Source: Cerioporus squamosus (taxonomy: Eukaryota; Basidiomycota; Agaricomycetes; Polyporales; Polyporaceae). From it: a DNA stretch of 64,000 bases. Made by a program: the position numbers and the translations under genes. Location of the stretch: NCBI GenBank assembly GCA_022592435.1, contig JABYQS010000075.1:1-64000 (forward strand). The letters run 5' to 3'. The stretch's first letter is position 1, and every line of letters begins with the position of its first letter. This document shows positions 1-11,695 of this stretch, piece by piece. A model generated the notes under the pieces. That model was given only the letters and a program-made list of their open reading frames with translations, was not told the DNA's origin and searched no databases.

Positions 1-7
1 GCATTGA

Positions 8-1536
8 ATGGTACCGTCGTATCATATCCGTGGGAAAGCTGTTTGTTACTCGGAGCTTACGACGCCAGCCACGGTGAGTCTCCTCTTCCTCCCCCATCGT
101 CACGATCTGTATATCTGTATATCTCATCTACTTCCTGCTTCCAGATACTTTGAGCGAACGATCGATGGCAGACTTGGTGTTGCCTTCCCAACCGAAATCA
201 CGGAAGCCATCCTTGACAACCTGAACGACGATCAGTCCTCGTTAAAGGCTTGCGCTCTGGTATGCAGCGCATGGCTTGCCTCCACCCGCCCTCGCCTGTT
301 CCACAAGTGCACCATCACTACCAAGGAGAGGACCCGGAGGCTGCGGCGTTCTTTGCCTCTAATCCTCAGGTCGCAGCGCACATCCGACACCTCGACATAA
401 ACCGAGGTCAGAACCGCGATAACTGGATCGACCTCGCGGACGTGGAGAGCTTGCTCAGTGCCCTCCCATCGCTTCGCTCGCTCTCAATCTCCAAGATATC
501 GCTGGACGTTCCGAGCGGGCGCAATGCTGAGCCGCTGGGCCCGCCTCCCAAGCTCGGCGCGCTCGACGAGTTGAGTATCAAGTCTTCCAATCTGTCCACG
601 TACCAGTTCGAAACGCTCTTCCGCCTCCTGAGCCTTTTCACCGAGATCCACCGTGTCGAGCTAGTCCGCACCGACAGACCCCTCGTCGGCGACGAGGACG
701 ACCGGTTCAATTCCATCGGAGATCCCCCCGATCACATCAAGATCGCACACCTGTCCGCGCTCGACATCCCTCGGAGGGTCGTGCTCAAGCTCCTGACGCT
801 CACCGAGAGCGCGAGCTCGCTGCAGACGCTCTGGTACGACGACCGGCACCTCGACTGGAACGTCTCCGACGACCTCGGGGCTCTCTTCGCCGCCATCGGT
901 CCGCGCAGGAGCCTCCGCCGCGTCATCTTCGGGCCCTTGCAAATCTTCCTACTTCCTCCATGGGGCCCACCCCAGTGGATGCCCGACCACATCACCGGAC
1001 GTGAGTCGTCTCTACATCTATCTTGTCGTGTGGCCGGGACACTGACCGTGCATCGCACTTAACCGAATCGCTCATCCGAATCGCCATTAGCTGACACGCT
1101 CCCGTGGGCGTCTCTGAACTTCTCCCGCTGCGAGGCCCTCGAGGAGTTCAACCTGCGCACGCGCGCCATTCTCGCGATCCATGCCAACCTATTCGCGACC
1201 TTACCTGCGAGCGCGAAGTTTGTCCGCATCACGCTGGTTGGAATCCGCGACATGCCGGCGGGCCACGTCCACCTCGGCCAGTGGGTCGAGTTCGACCAGC
1301 TCTTCTCTGCAGTTCGATTCCGGCACCTCACGCTCGTGCTGGACTGGTCGCACGCGCGCGCGACGATATCTGAAGACGTATACACGAATATTCGGAGTTG
1401 GGCGGATGGTATGATGCCTCGGCTCAAGGCGCAGGGGAGGCTGGTCGTCACTGACACGCCTCGGGACTGGTGGAGTGAGTGGACGTCATGTCTTTCGTTG
1501 CGTTGAGACATAGCTCACCGTCCATCAGAGTACTGA
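8..1536 (+). CDS. F-box domain protein with LRR-like C-terminal part; one-base frameshift
   Basis: The segment around 190-310 encodes a classic F-box start (FPTEITEAILDNL, then ACALVCSAWL and RPRLFHKCTI), the Skp1-binding module of SCF ubiquitin ligases. From about 325 the coding signal moves to another frame and reads AAAFFASNPQVAAHIRHLDI, then leucine-rich text (LLSALPSLRSLSISKISL) typical of basidiomycete F-box proteins that recognise unknown targets. Introns are 1001-1090 and probably 1475-1528, giving the C-terminus DWWKY. With these exons the total is one base short of a multiple of three, so a base seems missing between about 310 and 345. The first ATG (8) is only the start of the open frame. 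The true 5' end may lie upstream of the window. Family call is firm; target and start are unknown. Confidence 0.75.
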
Positions 1537-2866
1537 AGATTGTCCCTCGTCATTTGTTGGATACCGAGAGTGGCAGTGTACGATGCTATTGTATAATATG
1601 AAATATGACTCAGACAGGATGCCTTCAGACTTCAGTGACGTCAAGCGTCTCGTATGACTTCAATCTCGATTCGGCGCCTATCTCGCGTCGCATCCTGCCC
1701 AGCTCCTTCTTCAATCTTGACCATCGCCTCCTACCCACGAAGGACCTTGTGAATTACCTTGCGACCAGCTTGTGTGATTGCTTGGTCACTCAAGTCAACA
1801 CCACAACCACTTGCTCAATATCGACCTTAGCTGCATCGCCCACACGCGGGAAATGATCGTCCCGGCTCTGAACGCACGCTGTTAACCCCACGTCCAGTTC
1901 CTGTCGAACACTACGCTGAACGGTATGTTCTTACTGCAAGTGTTTGTTTGCGCCGATGTTGCTGAAGAATGCGATCATAGAGTGCTTGACACGGGTGCCA
2001 GAGCCCCAGAGCTCCACGCACTATCCGATTGAACCCAGCTTGGCCGGACTCCGACGCTCGAGGCTGAAGCAAGCTATGTCCCCGGTGGATATCTGTGATA
2101 AGGTCCACCTTTGCCCCTCGGGAGGTGAGAAGCTCCTTGATCTACACATACGCTTGTCTGATCGTTGCCAGCACCGTTAAGAGGGGCCTGCTGTGCATCC
2201 TATGACTCTATACATCCGAGAAGATCGGCCCTCTATCTCCCTCGTCATATCGTACCCGAGCAGGCGTGGGAGGCAGTCAATGCTCGCATAGCGACGAATG
2301 AACCGAGGATGTCATTGGTCTCTTCCTGCACTGCCTCCCGATTCTACCTGCATATGCCGCGCCCCAGGGATGCACCTCAACATTTGCAGCATCATCTGAA
2401 GCGCAACCCCTCTTCGATGCACTTACGAGGCTCAACAAACGACTCCTCGCGACAGTGTAAGTACAGGGCTAAATCTACCTGGAGTCGGTCATACGCTGAC
2501 ATTCTCACTGCCTTGTCACTAGTGGGCGTCTCGATCGATTAGGGCTGTGCGTGGGCTTCCATGACTTCCATGGTATTTGGGTCGTGTCGCACATATAACA
2601 TCCACGGCGGCATGCCTCCTCCGAGTTCGTTTTTCTCCTTGTACTCTCCCTCTACCTGTAAGTGACAGACCCGTTCCGCCGATACAAGAATCTGAAGGAC
2701 ATCACAGCTGGAGCGACGGGCTCGTCGCGAGCGCACGCTGGACTCTGTCCATCTGAATTTCACGTCCTGGCGACGTGTCAGATTATCCGGGCAGTAAGTC
2801 CTGCTTCAGTTGTTCTTCTTTCCGGCGTATGTTTGATGGGAACTTATGCCTACAGGTCCTTATGAG
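1537..2866. other. intergenic, no supported gene
   Basis: Short ORFs occur on both strands but none shows a recognisable domain or consistent splice structure. A possible 5' UTR intron of the next gene ends with an acceptor-like CCTACAG just upstream of its ATG. Confidence 0.5.
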
Positions 2867-4935
2867 ATGTGGCTTCTGAGCACGGGCCGTGCTGAGCTCC
2901 GCTTTTTCGTCTCACCGGAAGATGTACCTGAACCTGGCTACGCTGCCCTGTCGCACGTCTGGGACGCGGAGGAACAGTCGTTTCAAGATCTCCAGGCCCT
3001 TCGTGCCGAATGCGATGTCTCGGGCCACAATCCGCGCGACCTCGTCTCGGAGAAAATTCGCCGGTGCTGCGAGCTCGCGCAAAGACAAGGCTACGCCTGG
3101 CTCTGGGCCGACACGTGCTGCATCGACAAGTCGAGCAGCGCGGACCTCTCCGAGGCTATCAACTCAATGTTCCGCTACTACTCTCTCGCGGACGTCTGCT
3201 ACGTCTATCTGAGGGACGTTCCAACCGAGGACGCCTTTGTAGGAGACTTCACTGGCAGCTCACCATTCCGGGATAGCCGCTGGCATCGGCGGGGCTGGAC
3301 GCTGCAAGAGCTTCTCGCCCCATCTGTCGTCTTCTTCCTCTCTGCCTCCTGGGAGTGCCTCGGGTCGAAGGCCGATCTCGCGGAACAACTCGAGGAGGCC
3401 ACCGGCATTCCGCAGTCCGTCCTTCGACTCCAGACGAAGCTCGGGGACATCAGCGTCGCTCAGCGCATGTCCTGGGCTGCGTTCCGACAGACGACGCGCC
3501 CGGAGGACGAGGCGTACTGCTTGTTGGGCATCTTCGACGTCAATATGCCGACGCTGTATGGCGAGGGGCGGAGAGCGTTCCAGCGCTTGCAGGAGGAAAT
3601 CATGAAGCGAAGCACCGACACCACGCTCTTCGCATGGGGCCGGCGGTTCGACTTCGACCAACTTCAGCAGACCAATGAACCAGTCCCCTCCGGCCTCTTC
3701 TCGTCTTCCCCCTTTCGGTTTCGTGCCTGCGCTGGGCTGGTCTTCCGGGAGCGTTCTTCTGGTAATAAGTCTGTACGTGGAACTTGACGAATGAAGTACA
3801 TCTTAATTGCGTAGCTGATTTCCTTCTCTTGCTAGCCTCTCCCGCGAGCCCGCAAGGGCGTTGGTGGCCCTGTCACATTCTCGATTACTCCCCATGGGGT
3901 TCTTATCCATGTCCCGATCGTCGAGTACCGAGGATGGACGTTCGCTGACCTCGGCTGGTCTGAGAACGGGCAGCGGGTCATGTTGACTCTCGCACAGCGC
4001 CGTCATGGAGAATCCGACCTGTCACATCCGATCTACAACATCTGTGGAGAGTATCGCCTGGTGCGGATCCCCCGGGCAAACAGAAGGGGTGCTCTCTCCT
4101 TAAAGCCGCCTCCATGCGCACAACGTGGAGGAACATCTACCTCTCTCACCGTCCGGCACACACCCCTGTACAGTCTTCGCTTCCCGCCATCCCTATCAAT
4201 CACTGTGTTGCTGCACCGTTCAGGTTCCCCGAGCGCCGCATCGCGAACTTCGCTCGTCTCGCCAACGGAAGTCTCGAGTCCATTCACAATGCGGAACTGC
4301 CTTGGGAAGGCGATCCGCCTACCACATTCACGTTCCGCATCTCCAACGTCAACTTCCTTGTCATCACAGTCGGGAGATGTACGGCTCCGATCACGCCATC
4401 TTTTCGCAAAGACCGGCCCCCCGCTGCCATGTGGGCGAACATACAGTGGAACCCGGCTGAGGACGCAGCACTCTCCAACGTTCCTGTGCATGATTGCGCA
4501 ACGGATCATGTCATGGAGTGGCGGGACCTGAAGAAGACCTTCGTGCTCCTGCCAGAGGGTACCGCCAGGAAGAGCTACAAGTTCTTCACGCTGTCGTTCA
4601 CCCGATGCCCTCTCAGCACCTCGGGGACTCTCATTTTGGACGTCTCGGTCGAAGAGCGGTTCTCCACACGTTGCCCCTGCCAATCTTACCCCTATGCTTC
4701 GTACTCATCCTCGACGAGCACTCTTGCTTCAGTGTGTTCGTCGTGCTGGGGCGATGTTCACGAGTTGAGCTCCAATCTTCCGAGAGGCGGCGTCCCCCAC
4801 GATCTTCGCAAGCTTGAGGAATATGCTACGGAAGTCTCCCGATGTCCTGTTTCTACTTCGCCTCCAGCGTCTCCTTCGAGCATCGTATCATTCAAGCGCA
4901 TCATCCGCGCTTTTGGGCATTGCTCTCGAACATGA
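2867..4935 (+). CDS. HET domain (heterokaryon incompatibility) protein; one-base frameshift
   Basis: The N-terminus MWLLSTGRAELRFFVSPEDV followed by YAALSHVW is the standard opening of basidiomycete HET proteins. Further HET blocks follow: WADTCCIDKSSSADLSEAIN, MFRYYSLADVCYVYL, RWHRRGWTLQELLAP and a late DEAYCLLGIFDVNMPTLYGE. HET domains act in fungal self/non-self recognition and programmed cell death, though most members are untested. Exon 1 is 2867-3772; the intron 3773-3835 starts GTACGT and keeps phase 0; exon 2 runs on with VTFSITPHGVLIHVPIVEYR. At a run of five C (4069-4073) the frame breaks: VRIP is in frame 2 and the well-formed KAASMRTTWRNIYLSHRP onwards is in frame 1. One extra C restores a 668-residue product. 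Either a sequence error or a recently broken allele. The last 80 residues and the stop are less certain. Confidence 0.85.
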
Positions 4936-5621
4936 TGTGCAGGTTGATGCCCCCGGTCGCCTCCTCCTCGTCGTGTCATCATGAGTGATATACATCTAGA
5001 TTTGCATGGTCTATACTGTGTAGGACGATATGATTACTTAGCGTGTATGTTGTATTCCTCATTGTACTCCCGCATGCGTCCTGCACCTCGTGTAACATAG
5101 TCAATGATTATCATGCTCCTTTCATCTCTTCCACCTCCTTGAGTTGCTTGCACCTTGAGCTTACTTACCACTGCTAAACTCGTTTCGCGCTTGTTTATGT
5201 CGAGCCCGATAGTTGACCGCGTCCACGATGACCGTTGGTGCAAGACCCCGACGAAACCCTACCGCCCTCATCAGCCTTAGTGCTAGAATGCCCAATCGCG
5301 CGATGCACGTCAGGTCCAACGCGAGTACATACTGATACTCGTGATAGTAGCTACCCTTGTGTCGACGGAAAAGAACATGATGATCCTCGTGTTTAGACAA
5401 ACGAGTACGACCTGTTGACGGGAGCGAACTTCACAATTGATACATGAACTTTGATGAAAGGACTATGTGATTGAAGAAAAGTACAATCCGGGTACAGAAT
5501 CCATGCGACAATCACAATGCAGAAACAGAGAGCAAGTCGATAACACACGGGGACGCAGTCCAACAAAGCGAAGGCGAGTAAAAGAGGGGACATACGAAAC
5601 GTTATGATGGCAATAGAGAAC
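4936..5621. other. intergenic, nothing recognised
   Basis: 3' flanks of the convergent HET gene and the minus-strand gene that ends at 5622. The sequence is AT-richer than the genes and shows no domain-bearing ORF. Confidence 0.5.
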
Positions 5622-6403
5622 TCAACAAGGATAATTCAAGCCCTGCGAAGACACGTTGAGCAGCAAGAACGACCAGCTTAAGAGGAGACGCACCACGCCT
5701 CGAAGCCCTGCCCGATCGTACCACCACAGCAATTCTGACTGGATTCCAGCGTCCTCTATCGCGTAGTCGATAGCGTCCATCGCGTCATTCAGTCCGACAT
5801 CAGCGTCGATCTCGTCCATCCGTTCGTCCGCCTCGATGTTCGTGTATAGCGCGAAGAGCACGTCGTGGATCTTGCTGAAGGGGAGCACATGAAGCAACTT
5901 GACACCCGCCTCATGCTCGAGATGCTTCCTGACCGCCAAAGATGCGCATTTGTCGAGGTAGTAGAGGAGCTCATCGTCCTGTGCATCTGTCTCCGACAAC
6001 GCGCCGTACCGCACGTATGTCTTGCCCAGCTTCTCGGTGAGGTATTCCTGAAGCGGCATCTTTATCTTGTGGTACTCCGCGTACTTGATGAGGTCGCGCC
6101 ATGAGAATGCCCAACCGTAGGCAAGACGTGGTCCGTCCACGAGGCATCTAGGACCGACTTCGTCTTCTCCGATCACAGGCCGCGGGTGGAATAGCTTGTA
6201 GAGCCTGTCCCACTTCTGTAGCAAATACTCATAAGTGACAGACGATAAACGGCCAGAGTCGCACGAACCGCCGCCTGTGCGCGTTTCGCTCGTTCGGTGA
6301 AGGTCCAAGGCAACCCCGGCTCGACCAACGGGTCGGGGTCATCGTCGATCTCGAACAAGTACGCGTCTTCCGGATACTGGGTCGAGTGCAAATCAGAGGG
6401 CAT
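5622..6403 (-). CDS. hypothetical protein, family not recognised
   Basis: A 228-codon open frame (from 6308 down) and an upstream frame beginning MPSDLHSTQYPEDAYLFEID can be joined. An intron at 6216-6268 (GTTCGT..ACAG, 53 nt, phase 0) links RAKRAQAA to KWDRLYKLFHPRPV and gives 242 residues. The chosen ATG at 6403 is the first that keeps the acidic LFEIDDDPDPLVEPG segment. The middle is alpha-helical in character (LIKYAEYHKIKMPLQEYL, DDELLYYLDKCASLAVRKHL). The C-terminus has a short hydrophobic stretch (VVRLLLSWSFLLLNV) that may be a tail anchor. No catalytic motif is visible and I do not recognise the family. The intron is short and inferred; the long downstream exon is the well-supported part. 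Confidence 0.55.
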
Positions 6404-7571
6404 GGTGTGATTGAGTCGATGAAGGAGACGGCGGACGCAGTGTAATGGCGAGTGACGAAAGCATCGGAAGCTCCTCACTTACAGCTGGCGTCAAAACCAA
6501 TGCCCGACACGCGAAAGCGTGCATGTCGCGCCAGAAAATGCCCAAAATTCAGAAAATTCCCCGTAGGCCGTACAAGCCCAAAACTATGAGAAACCAATAA
6601 AAGCACCCTATACTCTTCTTGCACGAAGGTTTGACGGTCGTACGCTGGTCTCAGAGGTCGTTTGAGCTCGAGTATGTCGGACCAAGAGACCACGTCTGCG
6701 GGCGCTTGGACGTCGCACAGCCGCACTCGCGTGTAGCGCCCGTAGACGTGGTGTTTTGGTTGCTCTTGGCCACCTCCATTCCCCGGATATATCCAGAGTA
6801 GAGGTACAAGAAACTATGCTGGTGCGTAGATGAGTGCACCCCGAAGTCGAATGAGGCGAAACGGAGGAGTCAAAGCAGGGCTGTTGAATTTCTGAATTTT
6901 TTAATTTCTTTCGTGCGTTCGGAGTTCAAACTGCGCATCGGGACGTCGGGCATTAGTTTTGACGCCAGCTGTACTTATCCGTTCTTCGGGGGTGGCGCCC
7001 AAACCCTGAGAATAGTTACGTAATCAATGTGTACTATCCCAAGCTATCCACGCTATTGTTCTGCGCTCTTTCGTTCTTTCATCCTCATGCGTATCAGGAA
7101 ACAATCGGACAGGGTCGACTGATGGTCCCGGCCAGAAGGACCTGAAAGGACCATGCGTCCATCGGGGTGCTTCTGCAGAGCACATGGCCCTGCCCAATCT
7201 TATTGTTCTGAAGACCTCCTCTGTAACTGACAATGAAATCACTATTGACGGCGATGCATGTAAGGGCATCGATCGATTAGTGTTCTCCCCGACGCGGCCA
7301 CGCATGCATACTTACCTCGAGGTACACTTAAGCTTCCCCTCGACGCACACTTCCCCTCGACGTACACTTCCACTCGCACGCTCGCACCCCCGACCCGACT
7401 ATCCCGACTGCTCCCCATGCCCCATCCCAAGGACGACCCCCACCCCGGAATATCCGCTGCTTGGAGGTCCAAACAGGTAAACTTGCGACACATGTTCCCT
7501 ACAGGCTGGCTTGTACCTAGTCAGATTCTAATCTACTTCGCTCATAGCACATAATCCTTGAACAGACTCAG
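6404..7571. other. intergenic, no supported gene
   Basis: Contains the 5' flank of the minus-strand gene and the upstream region of the plus-strand gene at 7572. Around 7320-7375 there is a short imperfect repeat of CTCGACGCACACTTCC and CTCGACGTACACTTCC. A minus ORF at 6475-6726 could be a missed upstream exon but has no support. Confidence 0.4.
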
Positions 7572-9444
7572 ATGAGCCGTCACCTCATCAACCACTTGTA
7601 CTTTGCATGGGCCAGCTCTGGTCTTGAAAGTTCTCTCTACGGCTTGTATAGCTTCGCCCTCTTCCTCATCGCTCTTGTCACGGAATATAAGTACCCCCAT
7701 GCCTCGTTGAATGTCGGCCCGCAGGCCGTCTTTCAGGAGAAGCGTATTCCTCCCACGCAATCTGCTTCCGGCTCCAAGTCGGAGGCAGCTTCCGCCTCCA
7801 AGTCCGGCTCGTCGCCGACAAGTCTTAGCGCAGGGCACAACAACACTCACGCGGGTGGGGCGACATCCGGATCTCAGCAGGACGGTACGTTCCTTGCGTC
7901 CATTCATAGAGAATCTCCGTCTAACTTTTCGAGGAACAGGCGTCTCAAGTTCCCAAGTTCTTTCTCAGGAAGGGCCAGTTGCCGGCCCATCTTCGACCGA
8001 CGTCGGTCCCGAGAATGCTCCTGCTGGGACGGCTCGTAGCTCTCAGGCGTCGGCCTCGAAAAACATACAAGAGACGTCCCCGGAGGTAGGCCAGAAGAGG
8101 ACACCACTGGCAGACTTCGCTCGGATGTTCATCCCGAGCAAGCCTCCGAAGCATCTCCAGTCGGAGGCTGTCAACCTTCCTGGTGACCCCCCTGTCCCTC
8201 TTGTTGTCATCAAGGACGACATGATCATCGACATCATTGAGATCAAGCCTCTTGATGTCCATGAGAGGTTCCAGCTTGATGACGCTGGTAGGGAGGCCGC
8301 TGAGGTTGCGCTTACGGGTCATTAGGAGCAGGTGTACGAGACTGCGCAGACTACACTGGAGCACAAGAGTTCCTGGGACACCGTCTCCGTCATCCTGATC
8401 ATCGGGTTCTTCTTCACCCAGTTCGTGTGGACCAGTGCCAAGGAGGCACCCAAAGCGCATGCGTCACTGCCCCACGCTGGAAGCTCGTCTGAGGCTGCAA
8501 GTTGAGATGTCAACAACTCGCAACCTCTCCAGGTGCCCGATGCGAGCTCGCGACCACCCGTCACCCCTTGCCCGCCTGTTCCTGGTTCCAAACCCATGCC
8601 CGTTCTCAGTCCATTTGCGCCTTTCGTCGGAGATCCCGAGCTCCTTGCCTCTCAGATCTCCAAGGACAACCTGAATGAGTTGCTTGGCGACGGTAAGACG
8701 CGCCGTGCGATCCTCCGCGAGCGCTCTATGCCCGTTATATACCACTACAACGAGCCTATCTTTGTCCTTTCGAAGGAACTAGGCCATAAGAAGACCTGCA
8801 CGCTCACGGACAAGTTCATTGGCGCACTCACCACTCCCTTACGGCATTCGAAGATTATCCAAGAGCAAGTAGTCATTCAGCCCAGCTGGTTGGATTGCAA
8901 TGAAGCGGCGATTCCAACAACGAACGATCAGTTGGTCAGTGACGCCACGTTCTCGTTCCTATGTACGGATCTTTTGCTCACGCTATAATCGTAGAATACG
9001 GACCGTATTCGTGCTGTGTTGCGTGAACAGAAGATACAGGCCTCGTATGATCAGGATGACGCCCTCGCCGGATCGGAGGTGATAGTTGATAAGGTCAAGA
9101 AGCTATCTTGTCAAGAGGAAGAAGACGAAGCGGACTTCAACCCTTCCGAGCCTGTGGTGCACACCGAACAGACTGAGGTTCGCCGCAGCGAGAGAGAGCG
9201 CCACAAGGCTATTCATGTCCCCGTGCTTCCATCCCTGGTGATCGGGGCCAGAAAGGCAAGAGCCGCAAGACTCGCTGCGCGGCAAGCCGCAGGGCAGCTA
9301 GTGGAGGAAGGAGGAGAAGACCAGGAGGAAGCAGCTGGAACGTCGCGCAGACAGCCCGCTCACAGAGCGCGTCCCGCACGTGGAGGTGTCCAGAGAAGCG
9401 GAGCCTCTGGAAGTGGAGGCGGCAAGCGAGGGAAGACGCAGTAA
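7572..9444 (+). pseudogene. unknown protein, spliced reading frame interrupted by two in-frame stops
   Basis: Three exons join in frame: 7572-7884, 7940-8934 and 8995-9444, with introns starting GTACGT and GTCAGT and ending ACAG and GTAG. The concept is about 585 residues. The N-terminus has a hydrophobic segment (YGLYSFALFLIALVTEY). Ser/Ala-rich low-complexity sequence follows. A second hydrophobic segment is TVSVILIIGFFFTQFVWTS; then comes a compact region (AILRERSMPVIYHYNEPIFV). The tail is basic, Ala/Gly-rich (GASGSGGGKRGKTQ). A TAG at 8323-8325 and a TGA at 8503-8505 interrupt the frame, yet coding character continues through both. It may be a recent pseudogene, or two genes with the second starting at ATG 8533. 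I do not recognise the family. Confidence 0.5.
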
Positions 9445-10274
9445 CTGGTTCAGTCCTTCGAGCACCCCCTCCCTCCTTTCCCTGACATTATGTGACATAC
9501 CAACGGCATAGCCGCCGTCGATGGTCGCAGTAAGGCTACCAGGCAGCTCTCTTCACATTATTTCTTTTGTATCAATACGAGAAGTCCAGAAAGTTCTCTC
9601 ATTGTTTCGCCAACGTATACATGCTGTGATATTCCTCCTAGATCCTACATTTCGTTGAGACTCGCTACAAGAATAAGCCGGTAAACTTGGTAAACCTCGA
9701 TATGTTTCACGCACTTAACATAGTCATCAAACCATATACTAGACGGCATACAGCGTGTTCAATTCATGCAGCTTATCGACATGCGCTATCTGAAACAGCT
9801 GCAGAGACAACCACGATCCTCGCCGCGCCGATGGGCGCGTCGCTATCTCTAGCACGACGACACTACCGATTTGGACTGACATCGTTCATGTGCGTATGCG
9901 ATATGTAGAAACAGGACTGCCGTCTACCGCAGCAACAGAAGAGTTCGGCCCGAGTTACAACTTTGTCCTAGCAGGACTTGGTGCATCTAAGGGAAAGTAA
10001 TCGTGAAAAGAAGGGCGCCGGGAGCAGGGGTGTAGTGATACAGTCGCAGCGATGGGGATACAAGAAATCCAGGTCAGAACGAATGAGTACGATACTGGCG
10101 GTCCTGCATGAGGGATCGAATTTCTGGTGAGATCAATGTCCGAGCCGCTGACAGCCCGTCGGGGCACGAAGCGGCGGGTATCCAAGACGTCCTGGAGGAA
10201 CACATGCATATGGTGAGTCTGATATTTTTGGTGGACGGGTCGCGCAGCGTACCTTTGAGAACAACCGCACGCAT
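9445..10274. other. intergenic, nothing recognised
   Basis: AT-richer flank between the plus-strand unknown gene and the convergent small secreted protein gene. No ORF with recognisable features. Confidence 0.5.
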
Positions 10275-10542
10275 TCAACTCAACCAGTCCATCTCAAGAC
10301 GGCTGTAAGTTGGATGGGCGAGAGGAACGGAAGCTGGAGCTAGTGGGTGTGCGTAGGTTTCAGCTTCACACTCCGTGGTGCATATGTATCGGCATATTCT
10401 CACCGAAGGTAAAGGCCAATGTCGGGGTCGCGTCGGACGGGGAAACGTCGCTCTCACGGGGCAGAATGGGTCCCGCAGAGGTCGGCAGCACGAGAGCGAG
10501 AGAGAGGAGGGCGGCAGCTGCGAGGGTGACGAAGCGCGACAT
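10275..10542 (-). CDS. small secreted protein, 67 residues
   Basis: From ATG at 10542 the first exon (10404-10542) encodes a textbook signal peptide: MSRFVTLAAAALLSLALVLP, then TSAGPI with an Ala-x-Ala-like cleavage zone. An intron at 10340-10403 (GTGAGA..CTAG, phase 1) leads to a second exon 10275-10339 ending in MDWLS. The exons sum to 204 nt, an exact 68 codons including stop. Without splicing the frame stops soon after at 10366. The mature peptide is about 45 residues, rich in Pro, Ser and Thr, and has no cysteine, so it is not a typical Cys-rich effector. There is no CAAX end, so it is not a mating pheromone precursor. Function unknown. Confidence 0.55.
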
Positions 10543-11695
10543 CGTTGGGTGAGCACTGGAAGGAAAGTACGATATGAGCGGGGATGCTTCTTGTGAGTGG
10601 GAGGAGAGCTGTTGTGAAGTGAAGAGGCGACCCGGTCTGAGGCTTTTGTATCCTTGAGAAGCCACAGCGCCTCGAGAACATACGTCAAGAACTGCTCGAC
10701 TCGACCCGAGTCAAGATAGGTGGCGTCCGCGTAACCCAACTACGGACAGTCTGTGTTGGGTGACGTTTCAGAGCCTCGCCCCCAGCTGCAGGATACATTC
10801 GGCCGATTTGGGAAGTTGCACGGCACAGATGCGGACATGTCAGGATGTTTCGAGGACCGGTAATAGCGGGAACTGCGAGATGGACAGCAGATGCGACCGA
10901 TGCTACGAAGCAGACACACAATGCTTGCCTGAACGGGAACTGACTCCATGACACAGTGTAGAGGTATTGCCTCTCGCACCCCTGTCGAGGACAGACATGT
11001 TGTTCCTGCGGATCATCATATTCAGGTGAGCAGATAGGTGTCATCAAATTCACTGGTGGTACATGTACGTACCTGTGCTCTATCGACGCGCACGCCCGGT
11101 GGCGGCGCGATGAGCTCTGGCGGCACGTTAGGAGGCGTTGAAGGTCTGGTCTGGGACCAAGAATAGGGTGAGGGTGAGGGTGAGCACAGATCGGTACCCA
11201 TGCCTGCGCCGGCTGCGAGTCAAGGCCATACACTGCTCGTCAGCGGTAGTGTCGAGCGGCAGCCATTGCTATCTTGCCTAACTCGGTATGGCAATGAACT
11301 GAGGACTGGCGGATGTTCGTCTCCGACAGACAGTGTCAGCATGCGCGACGGCTCGAGAGTGCGGCGTGCGGCGGGAGATCACGTCTGCTTGGCACTGCAT
11401 GTCACTACGGTCCCGAGCTCGGCTATGACAGGTGGCTGTGGACATCTCCATCTAGGAAGTCGCGAAAACAAGGACGTAGACCTGTCAATTTGTTGCAGAC
11501 ATTCAGACACTTTGCAGACATCGCAGAGTGAAGGCCGACGAACCTCAGATGGTCGAACATGTTTCTAAAGGGTATGCTGCGAACATTACATCAATTTCCC
11601 AAGTAAAGTAGACATCCGCAAACCAGTGTCCATGGGCGATTGTACGCAAGAATGGAAGTATCCGTGACCGCAAGTGCGCCCACTCCGCTGTAGGG
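10543..11695. other. intergenic, nothing recognised
   Basis: Promoter side of the small secreted protein gene and 3' flank of the GH79 gene, both on the minus strand. No supported coding sequence was seen. A short GGGTGAGGGTGAGGGTGAG simple repeat lies near 11167-11185. Confidence 0.5.

Noticed and set aside
4060..4080. Programmed -1 or +1 frameshifting in the HET gene and others
   Set aside because: No shared slippery site or downstream structure recurs among the six genes; a missing base at a homopolymer is simpler.
10275..10542. Mating pheromone precursor
   Set aside because: It has an N-terminal signal peptide and ends DWLS instead of a CAAX box.
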